Assembly (NCBI RefSeq): GCF_004348595.1
Contig: NZ_SMKD01000023.1
Coordinates: forward strand, 1 to 56,518
DNA length: 56,518 bases
Direction of reading: 5' to 3'
DNA from: Micromonospora sp. KC723
GTDB taxonomy: Bacteria; Actinomycetota; Actinomycetes; Mycobacteriales; Micromonosporaceae
Below, in pieces: positions 1 to 7,844 of the stretch. The first letter of the stretch is position 1; every line of letters starts with the position of its first letter. The notes under the pieces are model-generated. The model had not been told where the DNA came from, ran no database searches, and worked only from the letters and a program-made list of their open reading frames with translations. The translations under genes were made by a program, and so were the position numbers.

Positions 1-1337
1 GGGTTGGAGCCGCTCCCCGAGCCGATGAAGCCGAACGTGGTGCTGGCTCGGGGTCCGAGGTTGCCGTTGTAGCTGACGTTCGTCGCGGTGACGTTCGACC
101 CGCTGGTGGTGATGGTGGCGTTCCATGCCTGGGTGATCCGCTGGCCGTTGGCGAAGGTCCAGGTCACCCGCCAGCCGCGGATGGCGGAGGCGCCGGCGGT
201 AACCCGCACCTCGCCCTGGAAGCCGCCCTGCCACTGTCCGGTGACGGTGTACGTGGCCGAGCAGCCAGCGGGGCCGGGCGGCGGGGTGCTCGGCGGCGGT
301 GAACTCGGCGGCGGGGTGCTCGGCCCCGGGGTGCTCGGCGGCGGGGTCGCGCCGCTGTACCAGGTTGCTTCGCGGGAGGTTTGTCGGATGCCGTTGGCAC
401 CGTTGAAGAAGCGTTGGCCCCAGGAGGTGAGCTGGTTGGGGTTGAAGTTGGTGACCATGTCGAGGTAGTCGACGCCGCCGCTGTTGCCGCTCCATGACCA
501 GCCGATGTAGCCGATGCCGTTGGCCTGGGTGTACGACATGATCGTTTCTTCGTCGGGGTTGCCGTCGGAGTGGTCGTGTCCGAACTCGCCGACGACGATC
601 GGCAGGCCCGCCGAGCGGAAGCGGCCGAGGTAGTCGGTGACTTCGGCGGCGGTGTCGAAGACGCCGTACATGTGGATGGAGAAGACGGTGTTGCGCTGCG
701 GGTCGCTGTTGAACACGGCCTGGGCGTTGTTGCGCATGATGAACTGCCAGTCCTGGCCCCACATCGGCGCGTCCACCATGAGCATGTGTTCGAAGCCGGC
801 GGTGCGCAGTCGACGGATGGCGTTGGACGTGGCGGTGGGCCAGGTCGCGCTGACGCTGGCGTTGTTGCCCATGGGTTCGTTGCCGATGTTGACGACGATG
901 AAGTTCTCGGTTCCGGCCAGTTCGCTGCGCTTGCTGATCCAGTAGCTGGCCGCCTGGTCGAGGGTGGCCGCTTCGCTCTCGTCGCCGTAGCCGGTGGTGT
1001 CGTGGACCTCGAGCACACAGATCAGCCGGTTGGTGCGGCACAGGTTGACGATGTCAGGGATGTCGTTGCTCGGGCCCCATCGTTGGCCGCTGCCCAGCAC
1101 CACCCGCACGGTGTTGGCGCCGAGCGCCTTGATGTTGGCGAACGAGGAGGTCTGGCTGGGGTACCAGATGTGCGCGTGGCTGGCTCCGCGCATGACGAAG
1201 TTGCTGCCGTTGGCCTCCACGATTCGCCCGGCGTCGACGCGTAGGCCGACCGCCGCCTCGGCGGGTTTGACGAAGAACATCATCGACGCGAGCATCATGA
1301 GCGCCGTCGCGCCCATGACCGCGATCTTTCTTTTCAT
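1..1337 (-). CDS. manA: Secreted GH5_8 endo-beta-1,4-mannanase with C-terminal CBM2 (3' end cut by window edge)
   Basis: This is an extracellular endo-mannanase that would cleave beta-1,4-mannan, glucomannan or galactomannan. About 445 residues are visible, reading off the left edge. Residues 1-29 form a signal peptide ending PAEAA. The GH5 domain spans about 30-320 and shows the subfamily 8 signature ASHAHIWYPSQTSSF, the acid/base glutamate E154 in IGNEPMG and the nucleophile E251 in VVGEFGHD. A linker made of Pro, Ser, Thr and Gly follows (about 326-352). A CBM2 then contains GGFQGEVRVTAGASAIRGW, YNGNL and TTFGFIG. The start is ATG at 1337-1335. The domain order and the active-site stretches match Streptomyces ManA-type enzymes from memory. 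A LacI-type regulator is transcribed divergently and is the likely local controller. The CBM2 end lies outside the window. Confidence 0.93.
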   Translation of the reverse strand, partial: MKRKIAVMGATALMMLASMMFFVKPAEAAVGLRVDAGRIVEANGSNFVMRGASHAHIWYPSQTSSFANIKALGANTVRVVLGSGQRWGPSNDIPDIVNLCRTNRLICVLEVHDTTGYGDESEAATLDQAASYWISKRSELAGTENFIVVNIGNEPMGNNASVSATWPTATSNAIRRLRTAGFEHMLMVDAPMWGQDWQFIMRNNAQAVFNSDPQRNTVFSIHMYGVFDTAAEVTDYLGRFRSAGLPIVVGEFGHDHSDGNPDEETIMSYTQANGIGYIGWSWSGNSGGVDYLDMVTNFNPNQLTSWGQRFFNGANGIRQTSREATWYSGATPPPSTPGPSTPPPSSPPPSTPPPGPAGCSATYTVTGQWQGGFQGEVRVTAGASAIRGWRVTWTFANGQRITQAWNATITTSGSNVTATNVSYNGNLGPRASTTFGFIGSGSGSN

Positions 1338-1725
1338 GGTTCACCTCAGGTAAGGGGACGGGATGTGCCCTCAGCCCGACGACGACTACCCGGCTCCCTG
1401 ACGTCGACAGGCGGAAGTGGCCAAACGGCGCAATGTATGAGCGCTGACGAGTTGTCCATGGATGGCCCGGCCAACACCGACGAGGAGGCTGCTCCAGCCG
1501 CTCGGCGGCATCCGTGGTCACTCTGAGCGCTCCCAGTCGCGCCCAACTGCATCACAAAGTGTCCCGGTCGGGCACGTGGCTGTCAATCGAAGGACGTCGA
1601 CGGCGCTCTGCGCTTGTCGGTCACTCGTGGCGTCCGACAAGAAGGGTTCCCTCGCCGCGACCCGGGTCCTGCGTCCTTGCGGGTTCGCCGCCAAGTACGG
1701 TGGACCCGAACCCCGGGAGGACGAG
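1338..1725. other. Divergent intergenic region, mannanase / LacI
   Basis: This 388-base gap carries the promoters of the mannanase and of the lacI-type gene. I see no credible gene in it. Two AGCGCT-centred motifs, at 1436-1449 and around 1526-1531, are the only operator-like elements I recognised. Confidence 0.5.
1436..1449. promoter_or_regulatory. Possible LacI-type operator upstream of mannanase
   Basis: The 14-mer TATGAGCGCTGACG has a palindromic AGCGCT core and matches 10 of 14 positions of the LacI-family consensus TGTTAGCGCTAACA. It lies about 99 bases upstream of the mannanase start, in the gap shared with the divergent LacI gene. A further AGCGCT core lies at 1526-1531. The match is partial, so this is tentative. 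Confidence 0.35.
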
Positions 1726-2772
1726 GTGGCCCACAGGGAGGGCTTGCGTCGCAGCGGCATGCGGGAGGTGGCTCAGGCGGCGGGCGTATCCGTCTCCACC
1801 GTCGCCAACGTGCTGAGCCGGCCCTCGATCGTCGCCCCGCAGACCCGTCACCGGGTGGAGCAGGCGATGGTGGCCGTCGGCTATGTGCCGCACGGGCCGG
1901 CTCGGCAGCTACGGGGGCTGCCCAGCCCGATCGTCGGCAGCATCACCCTGGACCTGGCCAACCCCTTCTACGCCGAGCTCAATCGCGGCATCGAAGACGT
2001 TCTCAGTGAAGCCGGCTGCCTGGTGCTCGCGTGCAGCACCGATCTTCGGCCGGCCAAGGAGAGGCAACTGCTCGGCCTGCTTCAGGAGCAGGCGGTGCGT
2101 GGCATCATCATCTCCCCGATCGACCCCGACCCGACGGCACTGTTGCAGGTCAGCCGGCGCGGCACGCCGGTGATCCTGATCGACCACGCGCGCCGGCACC
2201 TGGACCTGTGCACCGCGGCCGTCGACGATGTCGCCGGCGGCGAGCTCGCGGCCGAACATCTCCTCTCGCTCGGCCACCGTCGCATCGCCTTCCTCGCGGG
2301 CGCGATCGACCCGGGTCCGGTGGCCCGCCGACGCGAGGGCGCCCAGCGGGCACTGATCGCCGCCGGCCTCGACCCGGCCCACGCGCTCGTCGACATTCGC
2401 ATGTCGGACCATCCCCGCTCGTCGGTGGCGGTCGCCGCGCAGGCGGTCGAGCAGATTCTGGCCACCAGACCCGCGCTGACCGCCATCATCTGCCTCAACG
2501 ACACCGCGGCGCTGGGCGTGTTGCAGGGGCTGAACGCGGCGGACGTACGCGTCCCCGATGACATCTCCGTCGTCGGCTACGACGACCTGCACTTCGCCGC
2601 CCGGCTGTCGCCCGCCCTGACCACCGTGCACCAGCCGAAGTACCGACTCGGCCGCGCCGCCGCCGAACTGCTGCTGGACGAGGCGCACCCCGACCACACC
2701 CACCGCGAGACGCACTTCCGGCCGACGCTGAGAGTCCGCGCCTCCACCGCGCCCGCGCCGCGGCGCAGCTGA
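1726..2772 (+). CDS. LacI-family transcriptional regulator
   Basis: This is a DNA-binding sugar-responsive regulator of 348 residues. The N-terminal helix-turn-helix reads MREVAQAAGVSVSTVANVLS, followed by a hinge-like GPARQLRG. A periplasmic-binding-protein-like effector domain follows, with IVGSITLDLANPFYAEL, FLAGAIDPGPVARRREG and DDISVVGYDDLHFAARLSP. I chose the GTG at 1726 because GGGAGG stands five bases upstream and because upstream in-frame codons would add about 88 residues with no family counterpart. It is divergent from the mannanase and precedes the GH31 region, so control of local hemicellulase genes is a reasonable inference. The effector is unknown. Confidence 0.9.
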   Translation: MAHREGLRRSGMREVAQAAGVSVSTVANVLSRPSIVAPQTRHRVEQAMVAVGYVPHGPARQLRGLPSPIVGSITLDLANPFYAELNRGIEDVLSEAGCLVLACSTDLRPAKERQLLGLLQEQAVRGIIISPIDPDPTALLQVSRRGTPVILIDHARRHLDLCTAAVDDVAGGELAAEHLLSLGHRRIAFLAGAIDPGPVARRREGAQRALIAAGLDPAHALVDIRMSDHPRSSVAVAAQAVEQILATRPALTAIICLNDTAALGVLQGLNAADVRVPDDISVVGYDDLHFAARLSPALTTVHQPKYRLGRAAAELLLDEAHPDHTHRETHFRPTLRVRASTAPAPRRS

Positions 2773-2835
2773 ACCGGATACCAGACGCGATTGCGCCCAC
2801 GGCCCCTGCGGCGTACGCTCCTCAGCGAGCCGGAA

Positions 2836-2850
2836 TTGCAAACGTTGCAA
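2836..2850. promoter_or_regulatory. LacI-type operator candidate TTGCAA-ACG-TTGCAA
   Basis: Two TTGCAA hexamers, each self-complementary, flank ACG. The motif resembles PurR/CcpA-style LacI-family sites (GCAAACGTTTGC) with one base lost. It lies just downstream of the lacI gene and upstream of the CBM2 remnant and the GH31 gene. It may be the promoter region of the gene whose CBM2 has decayed, or may now serve the GH31 gene. Confidence 0.4.
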
Positions 2851-3049
2851 GACGCGGTGGTCGCGCATTCCCGCGAGTGTTGGGCGTGCTTGTGGGAGCC
2901 GTGCCAAGCCCGCCGTCGTCGACTCGACCGCAGGGCCTGGCCGTGAGGCTGGCCATGATGAACGACTCGTCCTCACCGACGTCACCGCCCGAGCGGTTGG
3001 AGCAAGGATCATGACCCTTACCCGTGCGGCCGATGAGGCCGCCGGCACC

Positions 3050-3336
3050 TGAGGCGGCACGGCGACCTACTCGACCGTCCGGCAGTGGGCGGGCCGGCTT
3101 CCAGGGCGAGGTACGTGTCACCCGGCGACCAGCGGTTGGGGCCTCACGTGGACCTTCGCCAACGGGCAGCGGACCAGCCAGGCGGGGAGCGCCACGATCA
3201 ACAGCACCGGATCGAGCGCCACTGCCCGATCAGCCACAACGACAGTCCGGCTCCGGCGCGAGCACGACGTTCGGGCTCGTCGAAGCGTGGAGCGGCACCG
3301 ACAACGACCCCGACAGCCTCCTGCGCAACCGATTGA
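3050..3336 (+). pseudogene. Decayed CBM2 cellulose-binding module fragment
   Basis: CBM2 signature stretches appear in order but in different frames. GGTATYSTVRQWAG and SGWGLTWTFANGQRTSQ share a frame; GFQGEVRVT lies in a second; GSGASTTFGL lies in a frame shared with neither start nor stop; and a typical C-terminal PTASCATD ends at the stop at 3334-3336. At least two or three frameshifts are needed to join them. The TWTFANGQR stretch is almost the same as that in the mannanase CBM2 of this window (VTWTFANGQRITQAW). This is the tail of a lost secreted enzyme. Its catalytic part is not visible upstream. Confidence 0.8.
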
Positions 3337-3401
3337 GTTGGCACCAGTTCACGGGGCCGGACGATGCCGCCCGGTCCGCACGCTACTTCTAGGAGCCTTG
3401 G

Positions 3402-5660
3402 TTGAAGTTCACTGACGGTCACTGGTTGATGCGCGACGGCGTGCGCCCGCTCTATCCGTCGGAGGTGCACGATGTCATAGCCGAGCCTGGCGCGCTGGTG
3501 GTGTACGCGCCGACGGGGCATATCGGAGGCCGGGGCGACACCCTGAACCGGCCACTGCTGACGGTGCGGGTGAGCGCTCCGATGCCGGACGTCGTCGGGG
3601 TACGGATCACGCACTTCGGCGGGGGGAGGCCCAGACGGCCGGACTTCGAACTGGCCGTCGGCGACGGCGTCGCGGAGGTCGACACCGAGGAGGCGACGCT
3701 CACCTCCGGAAGGCTGGCGGTGCGCTTCACCCGCGGTCCCTCGTGGCGGATGGATGTCCTTGCCGGCGGTGAGGTGCTGACCGCAAGCGGTAAGAAGGCG
3801 ATGGCGGCGATCGGCACCGACGGCGGCGGACACTACATCCGCGAGCAACTTGCGCTGGGTGTCGGCCACACCGTGTACGGGCTGGGGGAGCGGTTCGGCC
3901 CGTTGGTCAAGAACGGCCAGCCGGTGGACATCTGGAACGCCGACGGCGGCACGAGCAGCGAGCAGGCGTACAAGAACGTGCCGTTCTATCTGACCACGGG
4001 CGGGTACGGGGTGTTCGTCAACCATCCCGGGCTGGTCTCGTTCGAGGTGGCATCCGAGGCCGTGTCGCGGGTGCAGTTCAGCGTTGCCGGGCAGGAACTG
4101 GAGTACTTTCTCATCTACGGCCCCACGCCGAAGGAGATTCTGCGCAAGTACACGGCCTTGACCGGCCGGCCGGCGCTGCCGCCCGCGTGGTCGTTCGGCC
4201 TGTGGCTGACCACCTCGTTCACCACGTCCTATGACGAGGACACGGTCATGAGCTTCGTCGAGGGCATGGCCGAGCGGGACATCCCGCTGTCGGTGTTCCA
4301 CTTCGACACGTTCTGGATGCGAGAGTTCCGCTGGTGCGATTTCGAGTGGGACCCCCGTACCTTCCCGGACCCGGCCGCGATGCTGAGACGGCTCAAGGAG
4401 CGTGGCCTGCGGGTCAGCCTCTGGATCAACCCGTACATCGCGCAGCGGTCGGCGCTGTTCGCCGAGGGCGCGGCCGCGGGGTACCTCGTGCGCACGCCGG
4501 ACGGCGGTGTGTGGCAGTGCGACCACTGGCAGGCCGGCATGGGGCTGGTCGACTTCACCAATCCGGACGCCCGCGCCTGGTTCGCCGGGAAGCTGCGGGC
4601 ACTGCTCGACATGGGCGTCGACTGCTTCAAGTCGGACTTCGGCGAGCGCATTCCCACCGATGTGGTGTGGCACGACGGCGCTGGCCCGGAGCGGATGCAC
4701 AACTACTACACCCACCTGTACAACCGGACCGTGTTCGAGCTGTTGCGGGAGCACCGTGGGGAGGGCGAGGCGGTCCTGTACGCGCGCGCCGCGACCGCCG
4801 GTGGCCAGCAGTACCCGGTGCACTGGGGCGGCGACTGCGAATCCACCTTCGAGTCGATGGCCGAGAGCCTGCGGGGTGGGCTGTCGCTGGCGATGTCGGG
4901 CTTCGGCTTCTGGAGTCACGACATCGGCGGCTTCGAGGGCAAACCGGACCCGGCCGTGTTCAAGCGGTGGATCCCGTTCGGGTTGCTGTCCTCGCACAGT
5001 CGGCTGCACGGCAACCACAGTTACCGGGTGCCCTGGGAGTTCGACGAGGAGGCGGTCGCGGTACTCCGTGCCTTCACCAAACTGAAGGCACGACTGATGC
5101 CGTACCTGTTCGGCGCGGCCGTCACCGCCCACGATGAGGGGGTGCCGGTGATGCGGCCGATGGTGGCCGAGTTCCCGGACGACCCGGCCTGCCCGTACCT
5201 CGACCGGCAGTACATGCTGGGCGACAGTCTCCTGGTGGCGCCCGTGTTCTCGGCGTCCGGCCGCACCTCGTACTACCTGCCGCCGGGGCGGTGGACGCAT
5301 CTGCTGACCGGGGAGGTCCTCGAGGGTCCGCGCTGGGTGACCGAGACGTGTGGCTTCGACACCGTGCCGGTGTACGTGCGACCGGGCACCGCGCTGCCGT
5401 GGGGCGCCCGCGAGGACCGCCCGGACTACGCGTACCACGACGGCGTGGCGCTGCGCCTGTACGAGGTCTCGGCGCCGCTGCGGGTGGACGTGCCGGCCCT
5501 CGACGGCTCGGTGGCGGCCAGCTTCACGGTGACGCCGAAGGGCGGCGCCGTCGAGGTGCGCCGCGACGGCCCGGCCGTACCGTGGCGCGTCGAGGTGGTG
5601 GGCCACCGCACCGTCGACGCCACTCACGACCAGGGCGTCCTCCAGGTCGGCGCTGTTTGA
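3402..5660 (+). CDS. yicI: GH31 alpha-xylosidase (YicI-type)
   Basis: This 752-residue intracellular glycosidase probably releases alpha-xylose from xyloglucan oligosaccharides. The nucleophile is D412 in CFKSDFGERIP and the acid/base is D478 in HWGGDCESTF, nearly the same positions as in E. coli YicI (416 and 482, recalled). Other GH31 features include FHFDTFWMREFRWCDFEWD, WINPYIAQRS and SGFGFWSHDIGGFEG. The N-terminal beta-sandwich covers about 1-250 and the barrel about 250-590. There is no signal peptide. The start is TTG at 3402 with AGGAG at 3391-3395. A strong hairpin follows the stop. The C-terminal beta domains are complete. Related GH31 activities (alpha-glucosidase) cannot be fully excluded, but the KSDFGE form favours xylosidase. 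Confidence 0.9.
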   Translation: MKFTDGHWLMRDGVRPLYPSEVHDVIAEPGALVVYAPTGHIGGRGDTLNRPLLTVRVSAPMPDVVGVRITHFGGGRPRRPDFELAVGDGVAEVDTEEATLTSGRLAVRFTRGPSWRMDVLAGGEVLTASGKKAMAAIGTDGGGHYIREQLALGVGHTVYGLGERFGPLVKNGQPVDIWNADGGTSSEQAYKNVPFYLTTGGYGVFVNHPGLVSFEVASEAVSRVQFSVAGQELEYFLIYGPTPKEILRKYTALTGRPALPPAWSFGLWLTTSFTTSYDEDTVMSFVEGMAERDIPLSVFHFDTFWMREFRWCDFEWDPRTFPDPAAMLRRLKERGLRVSLWINPYIAQRSALFAEGAAAGYLVRTPDGGVWQCDHWQAGMGLVDFTNPDARAWFAGKLRALLDMGVDCFKSDFGERIPTDVVWHDGAGPERMHNYYTHLYNRTVFELLREHRGEGEAVLYARAATAGGQQYPVHWGGDCESTFESMAESLRGGLSLAMSGFGFWSHDIGGFEGKPDPAVFKRWIPFGLLSSHSRLHGNHSYRVPWEFDEEAVAVLRAFTKLKARLMPYLFGAAVTAHDEGVPVMRPMVAEFPDDPACPYLDRQYMLGDSLLVAPVFSASGRTSYYLPPGRWTHLLTGEVLEGPRWVTETCGFDTVPVYVRPGTALPWGAREDRPDYAYHDGVALRLYEVSAPLRVDVPALDGSVAASFTVTPKGGAVEVRRDGPAVPWRVEVVGHRTVDATHDQGVLQVGAV

Positions 5661-5667
5661 GGGATCC

Positions 5668-5709
5668 GTCGCCGGCGGCGTCCTGCTGGGTCGCGGTGCC
5701 GCCGGCGAC
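5668..5709 (+). terminator. Hairpin after GH31 gene
   Basis: GTCGCCGGCGGC (5668-5679) pairs perfectly with GCCGCCGGCGAC (5698-5709) across an 18-base loop. It begins eight bases after the GH31 stop. There is no U-run, as is usual in actinomycetes. Confidence 0.7.
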
Positions 5710-5749
5710 GAGCGGCAGCCCTTACTGCCGCGGCCAGCGCAGAGCCGAA

Positions 5750-5774
5750 CGTTACATCGAGGACATTCGTAACG
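5750..5774. promoter_or_regulatory. Inverted repeat CGTTAC-N13-GTAACG
   Basis: CGTTAC at 5750-5755 is mirrored by GTAACG at 5769-5774. The right arm also lies in a TCGTAACGA near-palindrome. It is an AT-richer island before the ricin-B remnant and the GH43 gene, so it may be an old or current operator. The regulator is unknown. Confidence 0.3.
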
Positions 5775-6024
5775 ATGCTCTACGGGCACAGCGGACTCGA
5801 GCGTGGAGGGCGTGCCACTCGTCGACGTGGGGCGATGCATCCCAACCGGTCATACCCGCCTGCTGCCACCAGCAGGAATCATTGACTGTCTATATGACGA
5901 ATGCCATACTGCGCGCGGGATGTTGGCGCGAACATCGCTCATCGACGCCCTCTCAGCCAGGTTGTCTCGACGGGATCGGTCAATACGGTGGCACCTGACT
6001 CCATTCGCTCCGCCCCTTTCTCCA

Positions 6025-6195
6025 GCGGGCAGAACCAGCAATGGCAGGGGCGCGACGCCGGAGCGGCCGGGTGCGCCTGGTCGCGCGCCAATCCGGCAGG
6101 TGCCGGGACGTCCCGAGCGGCTCCACCGCCGACGGCAGCCGCCTGATCCAGTACACCCGCAACACCGGCAGAACCAGCAGCCCACGCGCGATTGG
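6025..6195 (+). pseudogene. Decayed ricin-B lectin (CBM13) fragment
   Basis: A QNQQWQ motif at about 6030-6047, typical of a CBM13 repeat end, is followed in another frame by GRVRLVARQSGRCRDVPSGS and TADGSRLIQYTRNTG. A further shift gives QNQQPRAI where NQQWRA is expected. The order matches the end of one beta-trefoil repeat and the whole of the next. Frameshifts and the loss of the final Trp show it is not functional. It is likely the tail of a deleted carbohydrate-active enzyme. Confidence 0.75.
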
Positions 6196-6258
6196 GCATG
6201 AGCCCGACCACGTACCGGCGCCAGTGGTGACGGTGGGCCGTCCCGGAAGGAGCTTTCC

Positions 6259-7797
6259 GTGTTCCAGTTGAGGGCTGGCCGCCGACACCGGTGTGCCGCC
6301 GGCGGCCGCCGCCACGGAATCCCCCCACGGACCAGGATCATCGCCGGCGCGGCCGCGTTGATCGCCGGTACGAGCATCGCCCACGCCACCGTGCCGGCTT
6401 CGGCGTCCACCCGCGCCCCGGTGTCGTCGGCGCAGGCACAGACCGTCCAGGACGTCGGCGGGTCCGGCTCGGTGGCCATCGCCGCGACGCTGCCGACCGG
6501 CGCCCGATCACTGGAGGCGACCAACCAACCAGGCCGTTATGTGCGGCACCTCAACTCGACCGGTCAGCTCGCGCAGGTGACCCCCAGCAGCGACGCCGGG
6601 ACCAAGCGGGACGCCACCTTCACGGTTGTCAACGGCCTCGCCTCGCCGGCCTGTTATTCGTTGCAGGCCAAGGATGGGCGGTTCCTGCGGCACCGCGACT
6701 TCCGGCTGCGGGTGGATGTCAACACCGGTGATGCGACGTTCCGAGGTGACGCGACCTTCTGCCCGACGGCGGGGTCGGTTGCCGGATCGGTGTCGTTGGT
6801 GTCGTACAACTACCCGAGCCGGCGGGTCCGGCACCGCGATGGCGCGCTCTGGCTGGACACCTACCAGTCCACCGCACAGTTCCAGGCGGACAGTTCGTTC
6901 CGCGTCGTCGCGCCGTGGGTACCCAAGACGACCAGAGGCCCGGTCATCCCGGGGCTGTTCGCCGATCCTCACCTCACGATCTTCAACGACCGCTACTACC
7001 TGTATCCGACCACGGACGGGTACGCGAGCTGGAGCGGCACCTACCTCAAGGCCTTCTCCTCCACCGACCTGGTGAACTGGACCGACCACGGGGTGGTCTT
7101 CGACTACGCGCCGGACGTGTCGTGGGCGGACAACTCGGCCTGGGCACCGGCCGTCGCGGCCAGGAACAGCAAGTACTACCTGTACTTCTCGGGCGGGCTG
7201 GCCAGCGGCAACACCGCCAAGCAACTCGGCGTGGCCGTGTCCGACTCTCCGAGTGGGCCGTTCCGCGACGCGTTGGGGCGACCACTGATCCGTAGCGGTC
7301 AGTACTCCGGGCAGGCGATCGACCCGATGGTGTTCACCGACGACGACGGCCGGTCGTACCTGTACTGGGGACAGGGCGCAGCGCGGGTGGTGCCGTTGAA
7401 CGATGACATGGTCTCGTTCGATCCGGCACTGGTGCGCGTCATCACCCCGTCCGGGTACAACGAGGCACCGTTCGTGTTCAAGCGCAACGGCGTCTACTAC
7501 TTCATGTGGTCCGAGGGCGACACCCGCAGCGAGGACTACCGGGTCGCGTACGCCACCGGCTCGTCGCCACTGGGGCCGTGGACCAAGCGTGGGGTCGTGC
7601 TGCGGAAGCGACTCGACGTCGGTATCAAGGGCACCGGCCACCACTCGGTGGTCCGGGCACCGGGCACCGACACCTGGCACATGGCCTATCACCGGTTCGC
7701 CGTTCCTGCCGGTGACGGCACCAATCGGGAAACCACCATCGACCGCATGGAATTCAACGCCGACGGCACCATCCGCCCGATCGTGCCCACCCTGTAG
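6259..7797 (+). CDS. Secreted GH43 arabinofuranosidase/xylosidase-like enzyme with N-terminal CBM42 (AbfB)
   Basis: This 512-residue secreted enzyme likely removes arabinose or xylose from hemicellulose. The start is GTG at 6259 with AAGGAG at 6247-6252. A signal peptide occupies about residues 1-55, with a long charged start and a hydrophobic IIAGAAALIAGTSIA core. An AbfB/CBM42-type beta-trefoil at about 75-215 contains GRYVRHLNSTG, GRFLRHRDFRLRV and SRRVRHRDGAL, which bind arabinose side chains in the family. The GH43 propeller follows, with the base Asp in GLFADPHLTIF, the middle Asp in AIDPMVFTDDDG and the acid Glu in GYNEAPFVF. CBM42 is more often C-terminal. The next GH43 gene follows after 47 bases, so the two may be co-transcribed. 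Confidence 0.88.
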   Translation: MFQLRAGRRHRCAAGGRRHGIPPRTRIIAGAAALIAGTSIAHATVPASASTRAPVSSAQAQTVQDVGGSGSVAIAATLPTGARSLEATNQPGRYVRHLNSTGQLAQVTPSSDAGTKRDATFTVVNGLASPACYSLQAKDGRFLRHRDFRLRVDVNTGDATFRGDATFCPTAGSVAGSVSLVSYNYPSRRVRHRDGALWLDTYQSTAQFQADSSFRVVAPWVPKTTRGPVIPGLFADPHLTIFNDRYYLYPTTDGYASWSGTYLKAFSSTDLVNWTDHGVVFDYAPDVSWADNSAWAPAVAARNSKYYLYFSGGLASGNTAKQLGVAVSDSPSGPFRDALGRPLIRSGQYSGQAIDPMVFTDDDGRSYLYWGQGAARVVPLNDDMVSFDPALVRVITPSGYNEAPFVFKRNGVYYFMWSEGDTRSEDYRVAYATGSSPLGPWTKRGVVLRKRLDVGIKGTGHHSVVRAPGTDTWHMAYHRFAVPAGDGTNRETTIDRMEFNADGTIRPIVPTL

Positions 7798-7844
7798 GCG
7801 TACACATGTCCGACGTCCACACAAGTCCGCATCGAGGAGCCATC

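Larger units (their letters stand above)
2773..3401. other. Intergenic region with operator-like palindrome and CBM2 remnant
   Basis: This 629-base stretch between lacI and the GH31 gene has no intact gene. It holds a LacI-type motif near its left end and a decayed CBM2 coding fragment in its right half. The part between 2851 and about 3050 shows nothing I can recognise. Confidence 0.6.
5661..6258. other. Intergenic region with terminator, inverted repeat and ricin-B remnant
   Basis: This 598-base gap between the GH31 and GH43 genes contains a terminator (5668-5709), an inverted repeat (5750-5774) and a decayed ricin-B/CBM13 coding fragment (about 6025-6195). No intact gene is present. Confidence 0.6.

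Noticed and set aside
275..350. Short GC-rich repeats near the left edge, possible CRISPR or tandem repeat
   Set aside because: They encode the Pro/Ser/Thr linker of the mannanase. There are no regular spacers.
1462..1725. N-terminal extension of the LacI protein
   Set aside because: In-frame codons continue upstream, but the GTG at 1726 has a strong ribosome site and the helix-turn-helix follows it directly. The extra residues look non-coding.
3198..5840. Very long open frame opposite the GH31 gene
   Set aside because: It mirrors the GH31 gene, whose active-site motifs are certain. Antisense frames stay open in such GC-rich genes. The peptide is Arg/Pro/His-rich without motifs.
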